Assembly: GCA_023614405.1 (NCBI GenBank)
Contig: CM042694.1
Coordinates: 113,706,685 to 113,770,684 of the forward strand
From: Avena insularis
Lineage: Eukaryota; Streptophyta; Magnoliopsida; Poales; Poaceae
Direction: 5' to 3'
DNA length: 64,000 bases
The position numbers and the translations under genes are program-made. Positions 11,642 to 24,289 of this stretch are shown here, in pieces. Under the pieces are notes generated by a model, which made no database searches, had not been told where the DNA came from, and saw only the letters and a list, made by a program, of their open reading frames with translations. Positions within the stretch are counted from its first letter, which is position 1, and every line of letters starts with the position of its first letter.

Positions 11642-14033
11642 GTAGCCATGCATTCAACCTTGCTGTTGTAGTCTATCTGCTGTTTCACTATAGCATGATA
11701 GTAATGGCCCATTTGAAATGCATGATCAGTAAATCCGCTTGTAGTTATCTTCGCACTCTGCCACTCTGGATATAAGTAAATGGTTTCGTTTCCAGTTTAT
11801 TTGCAGAAACTTTAATTCTTAGAATGTTTCGATGGTGAAAATGCATGATGGATTGATCGGTTCTGTATTTCACAATAGTTCTGAATTCAGGACACTCTGG
11901 ATAAATGATTTGGGCTTCAGTTTATTCCGAGTTAAGGACACTCTGGACAGATCGCTCCGAACCTGATCACAAGTATGTTGAAATTATTGTGTATGCAGCA
12001 GGACCATTCGTTTTCTCCGCTCCAGGCCGATCGAGAACTGAAGCTGCATCCGAGCGAGGGCTTGCGAGTTCATGCCCAGCTCATGGATCGGGTGGCACAA
12101 AGCTCAGCCACGCCATTGTTTCCCTTCCGCTGAATAAAAGGAGAAGCAGCTAACTGTTCGCTGCACTGCACAAATCCTCTGTTCTTGCGTGTGTTCGTGA
12201 GATCGACCGAGTGATGATCAGTGGTCAACACATGTTTAATCAGACATAATAACTGGTACATGGCTTTTTGATTGGAATACTTGCTGCTAATTTGATGGAT
12301 AATATTTTTGAACAACACAATATAGTGGCCAACATGAAGGATGACAAGGTCCAGCAAGTTGCAGCTTAATTAGTTTTTGTCGGCCGTCTGTCAGCATCCA
12401 AGCTTATCATCCTAGTTTTTTGCTCTTTCTGTTTCAACTTCGCTTAATCATTTCGAATAGCGCATTATTGGTCGATCTGTGTCACACGACCCTGTCATAG
12501 GCCTATCATAGAAACGAAGAATGACTGGTCGACACTAGCGCTGCTCATTGGCCTTCTTTGATTAGTTGTACATGATCGATCAAGTATATATACTGTATAT
12601 GATGTGTCATTTTGTTTCACACCTTCATTATCATTAATTTGTATGCATCAAAAGTACCGGGTCCTTGACGAGGACTTTCATCCAGAGATATAAAAATAAC
12701 TCAACCAATCTGATGCAGTGTTTGGTGCATGGCTACACCCAAAGCTATTCCCATATGATCAAATTTCGCATGATGTGCTTTTTGTACACAGTATATGGTT
12801 GTTTTGCTTGTTCTGTTCGACCGTAGTCTGTAGATTTTGGATTTTCTGTCGGTGTGCACCAATCTGTGGTAATTGTTCATTTCTGACACACATTACACCA
12901 TTTAGTGGAACTTCTACTGAAATATCCCATCTAGGAGGCTTTGAACCTGGTTTTAACCAATTTAGCAGTTTGCTTGTTTTTGCTAGATAGAACTGGCATG
13001 CTGAGCTGATGTTGCGTGACAAAATGTGTAAAGATTGGAGGGTGATATTGATGATCATGACAGATTTCTCGTATCAATCAGTTACATTTCACCTCATCGT
13101 CTTCATGTTTTTTGAACACCGGTCACCATCTCACACCTTGTCCAATGGACAAGCCTAAAAATACATCGCTCCAAAGCTTCTAAAATGGGTAGGTAATCTA
13201 GATGAATTTGCACTTGATGGGGTAATTAGTATCACAAATGCATAACTAAGGGGTAAAAAATTGAATTCACTCCTTTTTTAATTCTATTTTCTAAATATGT
13301 AGACCCTATTTTAAATTTAAGCACGAAACCCTAGATTTTTCTAGCTCGTCCCTAGCGCGCTGGTGTGTGTAGGGGGAGACGTCGAAAGAGGCACATGGAA
13401 GCCACGCCACCCTATAACGGGTCTCCTCCGACGACACCCATGTATGGCTGCTGAAGAAGTGAGGAGAGACATAGCCGCTCGCGGAAAGCGCCCTCCACTG
13501 CTCGTGCAGCCCTCCCAAGCTGAAGGTAGTGAAGAGAAAGCATGGTTAAACCAGCGCGGGCATTTAGGGAGACGCCTCAATTTTTTTTATATCCATGTCT
13601 TGCCTAATAATTATAGCTAGTACACATTATACATCGAGCGATCCATATCACATGACCTCGTATAGTGGTTAGTCAGCCCTTATCAAGAGCATATAAAAGG
13701 GAAAATTTAATTGCTGGAACTAGTCGCTCGATCGCCATCAAGTTCATCACATGCCTTATTGATCAAGTAACCATACTACTATATGACAATAATAAATTAT
13801 GATAAGTATAACCAATCTTACGCAGTTCTTACCGTTTGCAGCTAATTAAACAAATCCCATTGCAGTTTTACAGGACTGCAGTAGTATACATAGTACTCTA
13901 CTGCGCTAGGCATGTTTTCTTCACCAGACTTTTCTTACTTGTGTTGCCGCACACAAACAAACGTAACTAGCACAGACCAAGCTGCTCGACGAGCAGTACA
14001 ATCCGAGTAAGAAGGGAACCACGCTCGATTAGG
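11642..14033. other. Intergenic region between the two CNL homologues
   Basis: No coding sequence is supported. 11821-11900 is a 3'-flank element shared with homologue 2 (18671-18752). 13310-13580 is moderately GC-rich with short overlapping frames that I do not believe. 13920-14033 should hold the promoter/5' leader of homologue 2. No clear TATA box could be assigned. Confidence 0.6.
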
Positions 14034-15840
14034 ATGGCTACAAGCGCGACGGCGGGGGTGATGAACCCGCTCCTCAGCAAGCTCACCATGCTGCTCGGCG
14101 AGTACAAGAAGCTCACTGGGGTGAGGCAACAGGCCTCGTTCCTCAGGGATGAGCTAAGCGCCATGAAAGCTCTCCTTGACAAGATGGAGATGATGGACAA
14201 GCTCGATCCCTCGGCCAAGAACTGGAGGGACCATGTTAGGGAGATGTCCTATGATATGGAGAACTGCATCGACGACTTCATGCATAACATTGGCCAGGAC
14301 CATGCAAAGGTGGGCTTTGTCAAGAAAATGGTTCAGTTTCTCAGAACGTTGGGAAAGCGCCATAAGATCGCCAACCAGATCAAGGAGCTCAAGGGTCTTG
14401 CTGTGGAGGCAAACGCTCGGCGCGAGAGGTACAAGATTGATGATTGTGTCGATTCAGGTCCTCGTGTTCTGGCCATTGATCCCCGAATGTATTTATCTAT
14501 AAGGAGGCAAAAGGCCTAGTTGGTATTGATGGCCCAAGAGAAGAGCTTGTCAGTCTTTTGATGGACTCCCAGAAGAAACTCAAGGTGGTTTCCATCGGGG
14601 TTCGGAGGTTTGGGTAAAACTACACTTTCCAAACAATTGTATGATAAGATTGCAGGGCAGTTTAACTGCACGGCAATTGTCTCAGTCTCCCAAAGACCTG
14701 ATGTGAAAAGGCTTCTCACTGGCCTACAACGTAAGCTTGGAATGGTAGAGTCTCCTGGTGCTCACGATCTTGAAGACATCATTGACCAGCTCAGAGAATA
14801 CCTTAAACATAAGAGGTATATTTCCTCATAGTACCACCCATATACTTGCATGGTCCGGATCTCAATAATTGTTTAATTTGGTGAAAATCACCTATTTTTT
14901 GGGAAGCATGGTTTAGTGTGTAACTTTAAATACTTATACTCATGGATAATGACAGAAGATATTTTTTAGAACATGCCAAATCTTGAGCCATTTTGGCTAT
15001 GCAGAAGTTGTGCTACCTCATGAATGTTACTACTAGGGTCAAAATGTAGGGTAAACACAAAATCTTTTCGATGAATCTTACTTTTATAGCAAATCATTGT
15101 CTAGAAATTTATAAAAGAGAAACATTTTTACTACTAAGTGTAGAATGAGTTATTTTGTGTTCTAGCCACCTCATTGAACCATTTTCCAAAATCATGCAGG
15201 CTCAGCTGAAAAATCCTCTAATGCTCATACGAAAATAATAGTATTATATTAAACAACCAAAGAGCCAAATCACACAAGCGTACTCATGACTTTCAGTCAA
15301 TCAACATTGTTGCAATGATTAGGATACCTTTTGTGGTGAATATTACAACTGCTCGTTCGTAATTTAGAACCTACCACGCCAAGCTTGCAATTTAGATTAT
15401 GATTTTATGTAGTATTTCATGGTATGAAAATCGATAGGAATTTTACAATAAACATTTTATATCTCAGTCAAATATAATGTTGTCTGACTTAATTCTCCAT
15501 GAACATATCGAGTATAGTGAAAGAATTTTAGTTAAAAATTTGGCATTAAATTTCATATAGTACTTTAAGTTTTCCTCCATGTTTATGGTAAGCTGAGAGG
15601 GATTTACCCCTCACAATTGCTTCCGTCAAAATTTATGACGATCTGACAAGACTTTCCCCACTGACATGTTTGTTGTTGCAATCTCCTTCAACTTTTGCGT
15701 AGATATTTTTTAGGTCAAAAAGTTAAATTTTGTGAGACGTTATGGCTACCAAGAAGTGCGAGCTCGTAAGATTAAAATAATGGGATAAAGCTGTAGGATA
15801 AATATAAAACCTTCTCGTTGTGCATTATACTTTACTTCTA

Positions 15841-16008
15841 CTCCCTCCATTCAGAAACATAAGACATTTTAGCTTTGTGAAATGAATGTATCTAGACATT
15901 TTCTAGTGTATAGGTTCACTCCGAACCTCTATAAATCTATACACTAAAAAACGTTTAGATACATTCGATTTACAAAACTAAAACGTCTTATATTTGTAAC
16001 GGAGGGAG
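15841..16008. mobile_element. Stowaway MITE (168 bp)
   Basis: CTCCCTCCATTCAGAA at the left and TTGTAACGGAGGGAG at the right are inverted ends. The element is flanked by TA at 15839-15840 and 16009-16010. The interior is a long imperfect hairpin. This is the standard structure of Tc1/mariner-derived Stowaway MITEs of grasses. It has no coding capacity. Confidence 0.93.
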
Positions 16009-16017
16009 TATATGTTA

Positions 16018-16098
16018 CTACATCTGTTCTAAAATGTAAGCCTTTTTAGATAGCTAAATTAGCTTTCTAAAAAGGCTTATATTTTGGAACAGAGGTAG
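16018..16098. mobile_element. Stowaway-like MITE (81 bp)
   Basis: An almost perfect fold-back runs from CTACATCTGTTCTAAAAT to ATTTTGGAACAGAGGTAG, with TA on both sides (16016-16017, 16099-16100). It lies nine bases from the previous Stowaway in the same intron. Confidence 0.88.
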
Positions 16099-18283
16099 TA
16101 TATGTCAAGCTCCACGTGGAGAACATATAAGCATAAATAAGTCGGGACAACAAAACTGAGGGTTGAACCAAAGATTTCCTTTCATTTAAAGTCAACCAAA
16201 TTACTATAGAAATCATGAATTCTGGAAAAGATGTGTCAAATCATATTTTATTATGTTTTATTTCCTTGCTTAGTTTTAATGTGTTTTTCTCAGTACCTTA
16301 TAATCATACCGAATAACTCGTGCAATTTTTTTAATAGGTACTACATATTAGTCGATGACTTGTGGGATCAATCAGTATGGAATATCATTAGTTGTGCCTT
16401 CCCGGAAAATAATAATGGAAGTAGAGTAATGGTAACCACACGATTGGATGAGGTAGCTCTCTGGGCTTGTCAGAGTGATCGTGCCTGCATTTATAGAATG
16501 AAGAACCTTGATGATCAAGACTCAAGAAGATTATTTTTTAATAGAGTATTTGGGTTTGGAAATGTCTGCCCACCACATTATCTAGATATTTCAGCTGAAA
16601 TTCTCAAAAAATGTGGGGGATTGCCACTTGCAATTATCACCATAGGTAGCATGTTAGCTAGCCATGAACCAAGATCATTAATCGAATGGAAGAGCATAAA
16701 GAATTCTCTTGGTACCATGCTTTCCACAAAACCCACCTTGGAAGAGATGAGGGGCATACTAAACCTTAGTTACATGCATATTCCGATTCATCTCCGGCCA
16801 TGTTTTCTGTACCTTGGCATGTACCCAGAAGACCATGAGATAGAAAGGGTTGACCTGATTTGGCAATGGATAGCGGAAGGCTTCATCTGTAGTGTGAATG
16901 GAGTAGATTTGGAGGATGTTGCTAAAAGTTATTTCAATGATCTTATCAATAGAAGTATGATTCAGCCTGAAAGAACATTTTGCGGGGAGGTATATTCCTG
17001 CAGAGTCCACGACATGATGCTTGATTTGATCCTAAGCAAGAGCAGAAGATAACTTTATTACTGTAGCATATGACTCTGAAGACATGGCAAGAGTAAACAG
17101 GTGTGAGTACAAGGTTCGTCGATTATCTCTGAAAGCAAGAGATTGTGGTGCAACATCGGAGACCCTTGCGACTAGTATGTCACAAGTTAGATCATATGCA
17201 CGGTTTGGAGACTCTGAGTACACACTTCCACTTTCACAATTTAAGTACCTACGAGTACTTTCGTTTGAGTTTTCAGAAAAATGGTTTGGGACAGTGGACC
17301 TCGGTGCAATTGGCCATTTGTTTCAATTGAGGTATTTGAAGGTATCGGCCACGTCAGCAGAGGTAGCGCTCCCTAGTGAAATTCAAGGGCTTGTACATTT
17401 AGAAATTATGGAGTTAGAGTGCATTCTCATGCAAAGCTTACCACCAGATATAACTTGCTTGGCCAACTTGATTCATCTCACGGTTCCGAGTGGTGCCCCG
17501 TTGCCTGAAGGGATCCAGAACATGAAATCAATCCGCATTCTGCATTGCTCAGACGTGTCAGAGAGTGCGCTTGAGGATATCAAAGGCCTTAGCGAGCTGA
17601 CCAATCTAGAGGAATTTGAATTAAGGATGGCTTTCGGGGCCCCGTGCTTGACGGTTGAATGTGTTGATGCTTTGGTCTCCCCCATTGGAATGCTCCGAGG
17701 CCTCAAGCACCTGACCCTCAATTGCGAGATTGAATGTGATGACTCGCTGGAATCATTGCCTGATCCTCCTCCCTGTCTTGAGATACTCGATCTGGACAGA
17801 TGGCCCCTCAGTAGAGTTCCCCAATGGATCGGCGAACTACATAGCCTCCAGGTACTCCATCTAGATGTCTTGCACCTGTCGAGTGATGAGTTTTGTCTTC
17901 TTGGAGACCTTCCCTCCCTTGTCACTGCAAGTTTCTTCGTGAAGAACCTTCGAGGCATGGTTGTGGTCAGAACAGGGTTATTCCTGGTTTTGGAGCGTTT
18001 TACGTTCCAGTCTATAGAGGATGTCAATGTGTACCTGAGCTTCGAGGTAGGTGCTATGCCCAAGCTACAAAGGCTCACACTAGGATTCAGCTGGAAAGAG
18101 TGGAGAGGCGCTACACCAGTCGGCATGGAGTGCCTGCCTTGCCTCCAGGACATCCGCATGCGGCTCCTTGAAAGCAACAATAAAACAAGCAAAAACTATA
18201 ATAATGTACACGCTGATGTCATGTCTGCCTTCAAGAGTGCCGCAAGTGTGTGCCCAAGACATCCCTCTGTTGCAGCAGGGTAA

Positions 18284-21200
18284 CAATGAATGTTTAGTGT
18301 TACTATTGTTTTGATTTGTGTATCTGATCTCTTAAGTACTGTAAACCTGACACGGTTTACTTCCATTTATCTATGAATATCTAAGTTTTGGAATTTGAGT
18401 CCTAATAACTGTTGCATTTGCATGTCTGCCGAGTATGTACAGTTTCGAGTATGTTGAATTTGATGTCACTTTTTTCTTGGCCCTAACTTGATTGGAAATG
18501 CTTGGGCATCCATCCAGTAAATTAGTAACATGTTTGAAGTCTGCAAGTTGATTCACTTCAATTTTGGTTGGTCCGCTTCCAATCATCTTGACATAATCTG
18601 GATAAATAGTTTTACATCAAATTTATTTACAGAAAAGTTTGCATGTTTAAAGTCTACGAGTTAATCCATAGCATGTTTGAAGTCTGCAAGTGGTGAAAAC
18701 TAATTGGTTCTATGTTTCACCATAATTCTGAATTCAGGATCGGCACCACTTCTAGTTATTCTTGACACTCTGAAATAAATGGTTTCCACTCCATTTTAAT
18801 GCAGACAGAGTGTGCTTAACCAGAAGTAAGAGTCACTGGCATACTTGGGGGTTAATGAAGGTCTAAATGTTTTCAAGTACTATAGATTCTATTATATGTA
18901 AATCACTATCTAGAAATACCGCAAAACATTACTACAGTGTTTGAAAACTGAATCATTTCATGTAACATTCAAATCCAATTTCATGGGCGTGCTTTCATTA
19001 TGATCTATGTTAATGCACAATCTGACGTCATGTTCTCAATAATTGCAAGTGTGAAAATCATATATACAAATAATTATAAAGATGAAATTACCTTCCTACA
19101 AATTCGCGGAAACAATATTGCATTTGCGCCATTGCTCAAAGCTCTTCTACACACAACAATTAAAAATCATACAATGTTAGTGGCATCATCAACAACAAAT
19201 ACAAATCAAGAGCCCAGCTAGATTTATAAAGATCAAGTTGGAGATCATTTGGAAGTGCCACAAACAAACCAATGAATACTCTAATTGTGAAGTGAAAATG
19301 AAGCTGGCCAATAGATGGATTGCCCAAGTGAGTAGGCATGCATTACAGTTATACAGCGAAATGGCGATGACTCAAATGCCAGGAGATCAAACATGTTTTC
19401 ATAGAAAAAATAAATTAAAACACTTAACCAGTCCTAGCATTGCATTGCGGTGTTTTTAGATAACAAAAATATTATTGGAGAGTAGTGTAGCGCAACTACT
19501 CTGTTGGGACAATTTCCAAAACTAGGTTCATGCGGGACTGTATTTTGGTCAATGTATAGCAAGCTGAAATTAGTTGTTGAGAGGAACAGAAATATGGCGC
19601 AAACCTGCGCTGCAACCCGTGGCAGCTCATGCGCCTGACTTCCACTGCTTGGGGCTTGCTGTGCTGTGCTCAAGAAGGTAGCTTGAGTGCGCCATTGGCC
19701 ACTCGTCCACATGGACTGCTCCACAGCTCCCATGGGACATCTGCTCCCTGCTCGAGTCCATTCCATTTTGATGTTGCTCAATATATGTAGCATCTGTCAA
19801 CACCACCATTTTCTTTTCCATATGTAAGACAACATATTGTATACCTTCTAAAGTTTACTTAAGTGTGTATTTTCTTAGTTTATTTAAATCAAATGTACTT
19901 AGTAGCAGAAGTGATTTCTAAAGAATAAAGTTTTGGTTATTATATATCACAAATTTCATTATCTGCAATGCACCCAAACTCAAGAAATACATGCTATACT
20001 AAATCGAGGTTCCCTTATGTGTATTCATTCGGTGTCAAGGACTATTTAACCATGTAGATAAAATAGCAAAGGTGAGAAACTATGGATGTTCACGGTAATA
20101 TGAATATATGATTATAAAGCATCACACACACATCCCGAGAAAGTTCAGGTGTCAATTTGTTTCTGTACTTCAGATAATTTTATAGAGCAATTAGATAATA
20201 TACTTGCTGGGAGTTACACAAATCATCATATAGAGATTTCTTCTGCAGTATAATGAGAATAGAAGGACGGGCGTATTATGAGAAAGGAGGAAGGGTCCAT
20301 GCATATGCTTCCTCCGCCGCCTAATCTTCACCAAAGGAAGCCCCCCGGTGGCGTCACCAGTCACGAAGTTCATCACCAACTCCATCAACGCAGTATAGGT
20401 TAGGGTTTCACGCTGCCGAAAGAGGATGTACAATCTGAATGACGGGATTGAGAAAAGCTGAAGCTGTATGTGGATCCGTTTTTTGGTGGCTGGGGATGAG
20501 CTCGAAGATGGCATGAAGCAGGACAGAAGACGACATGCAGTTGCCAGCTTGGTGAGAAAGAGGAAAAACATGTCATCGGAGAGGCGAAAAAACAAAGCAA
20601 CAGTGGTGTACTGGGCCTAACAAATAGGGGATTTGGACTGCCAAAAGAGATTATTCGGCTGAGAGAACATGAGATTGCTGAGACATACGGGAACATGATG
20701 AAAATGTCCTCTTATTATAGAACTAAAATCATGCTTTAAAGTGTGATAAACCTACTTTACGTTGATACACTAAAAAGTGAAAAGTCAGTGAAACAAAAAG
20801 GAAAAGCACCATTATCAACCGGATTTTCATGTAGAAATTGAACTAAATGTATAAAAGAAAGGACACGTAGTCCATGAAAGATCTAGCATCGCGCAAATGC
20901 ACATGCCACCCCGCAAGTTCAGAAATAAAGACAATAATTCCTTGAGAAAATCATACATAAATCAGAGGCTGGAACAAAGATATATTATAGATTTATTTCT
21001 AAGCATAATCCAAATATAAACTACTCAACTGCAAATATAGTACCAACTGAAATACACTGGAATGAAAATGGAACATTCATGCTAGCTAAACTTTGGAAGG
21101 AAAACGGATCATACTATAATAAATTTCCACTGGAAAACGACACAGGATTATTCTTTTGCTTCCTTGTTTCCTGGATGCAGGTTTCATCAGAAAATCCACG
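18284..21200. other. Downstream of CNL homologue 2; no gene seen
   Basis: 18284-18800 is the 3' flank of the NLR. It contains three degenerate copies of GCATGTTTGAAGTCTGCAAG (about 18532, 18643 and 18671) and the ATTCTGAATTCAGGATCGG block shared with 11821-11900 and 48686-48770. 18870-18930 vaguely resembles NLR intron sequence (compare about 15080). The rest is AT-rich with only short, unconvincing frames on both strands. Confidence 0.55.
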
Positions 21201-21285
21201 ATATTCAAGGTAAATCGAAACACAAACATATCCAAGAGCTTCATATTCAGAGATCGTCGAATTTAAGTCGGTTTACCTTGAATAT
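21201..21285. repeat. Inverted repeat, 17-bp arms
   Basis: ATATTCAAGGTAAATCG (21201-21217) is mirrored by CGGTTTACCTTGAATAT (21269-21285) with one mismatch and a spacer of 51 bases. The right arm lies ten bases from the point where the mTERF fragment loses similarity to the intact gene. Confidence 0.85.
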
Positions 21286-21294
21286 CATGAAACA

Positions 21295-21501
21295 TGAGGA
21301 AGGCGAGGACGGCGACGGGTTTGGCGGGGGACTTGAGGTGTGAGAGCTTCGTGGGTGAGGCCGCAGGTGTCGACGAGGTAGTCCTCGACGGCGAATCCGG
21401 GATGCAGGGAAATGTCCGGCGGGGCGGCGGAGAGTAGAGATAGCAGAGGAGTATGGGGAAGAGAGGATATGGGAGACGTTCCACGCACTGAAGCGGAGCA
21501 T
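21295..21501 (-). pseudogene. 5' fragment of an mTERF-family gene
   Basis: From an ATG at 21501 the minus strand starts 'MLRF', parallel to 'MLRL' of the gene at 55895. It keeps the marker block 'FAVEDYLVDTCGLT' and then 'KLSHLKSPAKP.AVLAF' in another frame. About 26 bases are missing between the two blocks. A frame change also lies earlier, between the start and the marker block. Similarity ends at about 21295, after roughly the first 70 codons, so none of the mTERF helical repeats remain. About 100 bp upstream may retain the original promoter. The fragment lies just outside the LINE and is too short to be functional. Confidence 0.8.
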
Positions 21502-21907
21502 GGCACGAGCGACGGCGTGGTGGCGGCGCCGGCGGCGGAGGGATTTTGGACCGGTGCTCTGGCTGACGGCATGGTGTGAGAATGGGCTGCAATCCAAATC
21601 TCTAATGGGCTGTATTTTGACTGCCATCTGATATCCCAGCACTGACGATTGTTAGAATTTTGGTCTTTAGTCGTCTTCATGAGATTTGTTTTACAGTCTA
21701 TACAGTTTCATGAGTTTGAGTTTATTTGTGGTTGGTCGAAATCATTCTTTCGCTTCTTTCTGTCAATGCGAATTAAGTGTTGTGTTAATTAGGAACGACA
21801 TCGCATTCATCATCGAACTCTAAACATACTTTAACTTGTAAATCAGGAAAGCATAGAGCAGAACGCATGCACGATTAATCAGACACACAAGTCCCAGCTC
21901 ACATAAT

Positions 21908-21919
21908 CCGAAGTACAAC
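21908..21919. repeat. LINE target-site duplication, left copy
   Basis: CCGAAGTACAAC lies immediately before the poly(T) that is the complement of the LINE poly(A). The same 12 bases recur at 42900-42911 beyond the LINE 5' end. Confidence 0.93.
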
Positions 21920-22375
21920 CTTTTTTTTTTCAACTTAAGGCTCACACTTTATTTCCTTGTCAATAATGATAGATCATCGATTACATCACTAAAAACAGAT
22001 AGTGGTGGATCACCATGCATCCCAAAAAAAAATTGAAGGAGAATTATAACTAGATCTAGCCAAATTGTGTGCGGCCTTATTAGCTTCTCTGGGACAGTGT
22101 TGGAAAGTGATATTTCCAATCCTTTGGGCTAACTGAAAGCAGTCTGCAAGAATGGACGTGTAGGGAGTCCATATATCTATCTCACCATTGGAGGGGAGTT
22201 GATCACATCAAGTTTATCCGACTCGACAATCACTGACGAGCATCTAATATTCTCCAATAATTCCAGGCCAAGTTTCAGAGCTAGAGCTTCTGCCTTTGCT
22301 GAATCAAGTAGATTAACCATTGGCTTTGTTGTGTTAGATTCGTAGATCGCTGGGTGGAACATCGTACCCGTTGAA

Positions 22376-23201
22376 CTCCATGTAAACCTCCTATTCCAGA
22401 ACACCATGTAGAAACGCGTTCTTTATATCTAGCTGCCGTAAACTCCATTCTCTGAAAATAGATATGGATAGAACAAGTCTGATAGTAGCAAACAGGACTG
22501 AAGGTATCTTCATAATCTATTCTATACCATTGTTTGAATCCTTTTGCAACAAGACGTGCTTTGTACCTGTCGACAGTACCATCAGCATGTTTCTTCATGC
22601 GATAAACCCATTTACAATCAATAATGTTTTTGTTGGAGCTTGGTGGTATAAGGTGCCACGTGTTGTTGACCATAAGAGCATCATATTCCTCTTGCATAGC
22701 ATGTTTCTAATTTGAATCATTGAGAGTCTCGGTAATATTCTTAGGTTCACCTGCAGATGTCAGAAAAGCATACCTGACCGTGCCATCGGTATATTTTTTC
22801 GGGTTTCTAATACCTTTTTGTAGTCGAGTTTGAACCCCAGCAGCAGGAGGTGGCGCACAAACAGGCAACACAGAGGATCCTGTAGGAGCATCATGCAGCT
22901 GCTGCTGCGCAGGCGAATCTACAGCACAACGTCCACTGCTGTTTCCTGGCGACGTCACTTCAAGCTCATGATTGAGCTGGTCGGTGTAGTGGGGGGATGG
23001 CGGGGACAGCGACACACGCTGCGGCGACCCGGAGGCAGGCGGGGATGTGTCATCCACTAGTACGCGTGGACATGGATTCATGATGGCACACGCGGCAGAG
23101 CCAGTGTCCACCAGCGACATGGCACGCGGAGAGTGGGGCGACCAGGCACACGCGGGAGAGAGCCCGCTACTGTCAGCAGAGCCAGCTGTAGCTGATTCCA
23201 A
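22376..23201 (-). pseudogene. Copia A: start of reverse transcriptase and upstream linker
   Basis: 22281-22697 in frame shows the RT entry: 'NNTWHLIPP', 'DCKWVYRMK', '[12 protein letters not shown]', 'DTFSPV'. 22707-23201 is the Ser/Pro-rich linker between integrase and RT, ending in 'RNPKKYTDGTVRY'. Similarity to RT stops after the block corresponding to 'LHGVLEEEVYME', where the truncated LTR begins at 22375. The catalytic YVDD box and all of RNase H are therefore absent. Confidence 0.85.
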
Positions 23202-23318
23202 GACAGATTCTGTGCCAGGATCTTCCTCGGGAGTGCTGTTGTCACTGTTTGTCTGATTCTCCTGGTGTGTTGCATCATTTGATGCATTTTCTTCAGGGTT
23301 TTGGCTAGATTCTTAATT

Positions 23319-24245
23319 TCAACTTGAAGAAATCTCTTCGGCATGGACCCGAGAAGGATTAACAGGAGGACAAACTTGCAAATAGTGGTCATTAGTGTGC
23401 ACACCCCTATCATCTGATGCCGAAGAGGAGTTATGTGGTGGAAAAATAAGAATTTCTTCACGTAAACGACGACCAGCATTTGGATTAAGAGAGGCAAAAG
23501 GAAAAATATTTTCATCAAACACAACATCACGTGAGACATAGACGCGACCAGTGGTCACATCAAGATATTTTACTCCTTTATGGCAAGGACTATAGCCAAG
23601 GAAAACACATTGTTTAGAACGAAAAAAGTTTGTGTTTGTTATAAGGACGAAGGTTGGGCCAACAAGCACAACCAAAGACTCGTAGAGGCTCATAATTGGG
23701 TTTGACTTGAAGAAGTTTTTCTGAGGGAGTCTCAAAGTTTAGGACCTTGGTAGGAAGCAAATTAATGAGAAAAGTGGTTGTAAGAAAGACATCATCGCAA
23801 AACTTTAGAGGCATAGAAGCATTGGTAAGTAATGCAAGACCAACTTCAACAATGTGACGGTGTTTTCGTTCAGCAGAACCATTTTGTTGATGAGCATGAG
23901 GACATGAAACATGATGAACAATGCCTACACGCTGAAAAAGGCATTTAATTTTTCATATTCACCACCCCAATCAGTTTGCATGGTGAGAATTTTGCGACCG
24001 AATTGGCGCTCAACATATTGTTGGAAATTAAGAAACACTTGAAACCCCTCAGAACGTTTCTTAAGCAAATATATCCAAGTAAACTTGCTAAAATCATCAA
24101 TGAAGCTTACATAATATGCATGTTTGCCTGTAAAGAGGAGATGGACCCCATACATTAGAGAATATTTGTTACAAAGGAACAGTGGAAACACTAGTGGACC
24201 TAGGATAGGGTAGCTGATGACTCTTGGCCTGTTGACATGGATCAC
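23319..24245 (-). pseudogene. Copia A: integrase
   Basis: 23925-24245 carries the catalytic core ('YYVSFIDDFSKFTWIYLLK', 'TDWGGEYEKL'). 23319-23814 carries the C-terminal part ('VFGCACWPNLRPYNKHKL', 'KQCVFLGYSPCHKGVKYLD'). The two are in different frames, so the protein is broken. The left copy at 360-1200 shows the same organisation. Confidence 0.87.
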
Positions 24246-24289
24246 ATATGTAAGGACTTATTTCTGGAGAATATGAGAGATTATTCTTT

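Larger units (their letters stand above)
14816..16337 (+). other. Intron of CNL homologue 2
   Basis: The donor is AAGAG|GTATATT at 14816 and the acceptor TTTAATAG|G at 16337, phase 2, 1522 bp. Splicing yields ...KHKRYYILVDD, restoring the kinase-2 motif exactly as in homologue 1. Two Stowaway elements lie near its 3' end. Confidence 0.9.
14034..18283 (+). pseudogene. CC-NB-LRR (CNL) resistance-gene homologue 2, nearly intact but frameshifted
   Basis: This gene is closely related to the one at 7361. Exon 1 is 14034-14815 and exon 2 is 16338-18283, giving about 910 residues if read through. The Rx-type CC has 'MNPLLSKLTMLLGEYKKL' and 'YDMENCIDDFM'. The P-loop GFGGLGKTT is present in the shifted frame near 14600. 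Kinase-2 is 'YILVDDLWD', RNBS-B 'GSRVMVTTR', GLPL 'CGGLPLAII', RNBS-D 'CFLYLGMYPED' and the MHD position 'VHDMM'. A clean LRR block of about 400 residues follows (17084-18283), ending 'CPRHPSVAAG' and TAA. Three small deletions break it: 1 bp near 14490, 2 bp near 14597 (these two restore frame), and 2 bp near 17053 between NB-ARC and LRR. No stop codon arises within a correct frame, so consensus error is a real possibility and the gene may be functional. It has no integrated C-terminal domain. Confidence 0.88.

Noticed and set aside
7361..18283. Head-to-head sensor/helper NLR pair
   Set aside because: The two genes are head-to-tail, closely similar to each other and neither has an integrated domain; this is a tandem duplicate pair.
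20191..20696. Minus-strand frames that could be a small gene
   Set aside because: No domain, short overlapping frames, and no similarity to the neighbouring NLR or mTERF sequences that I could support.
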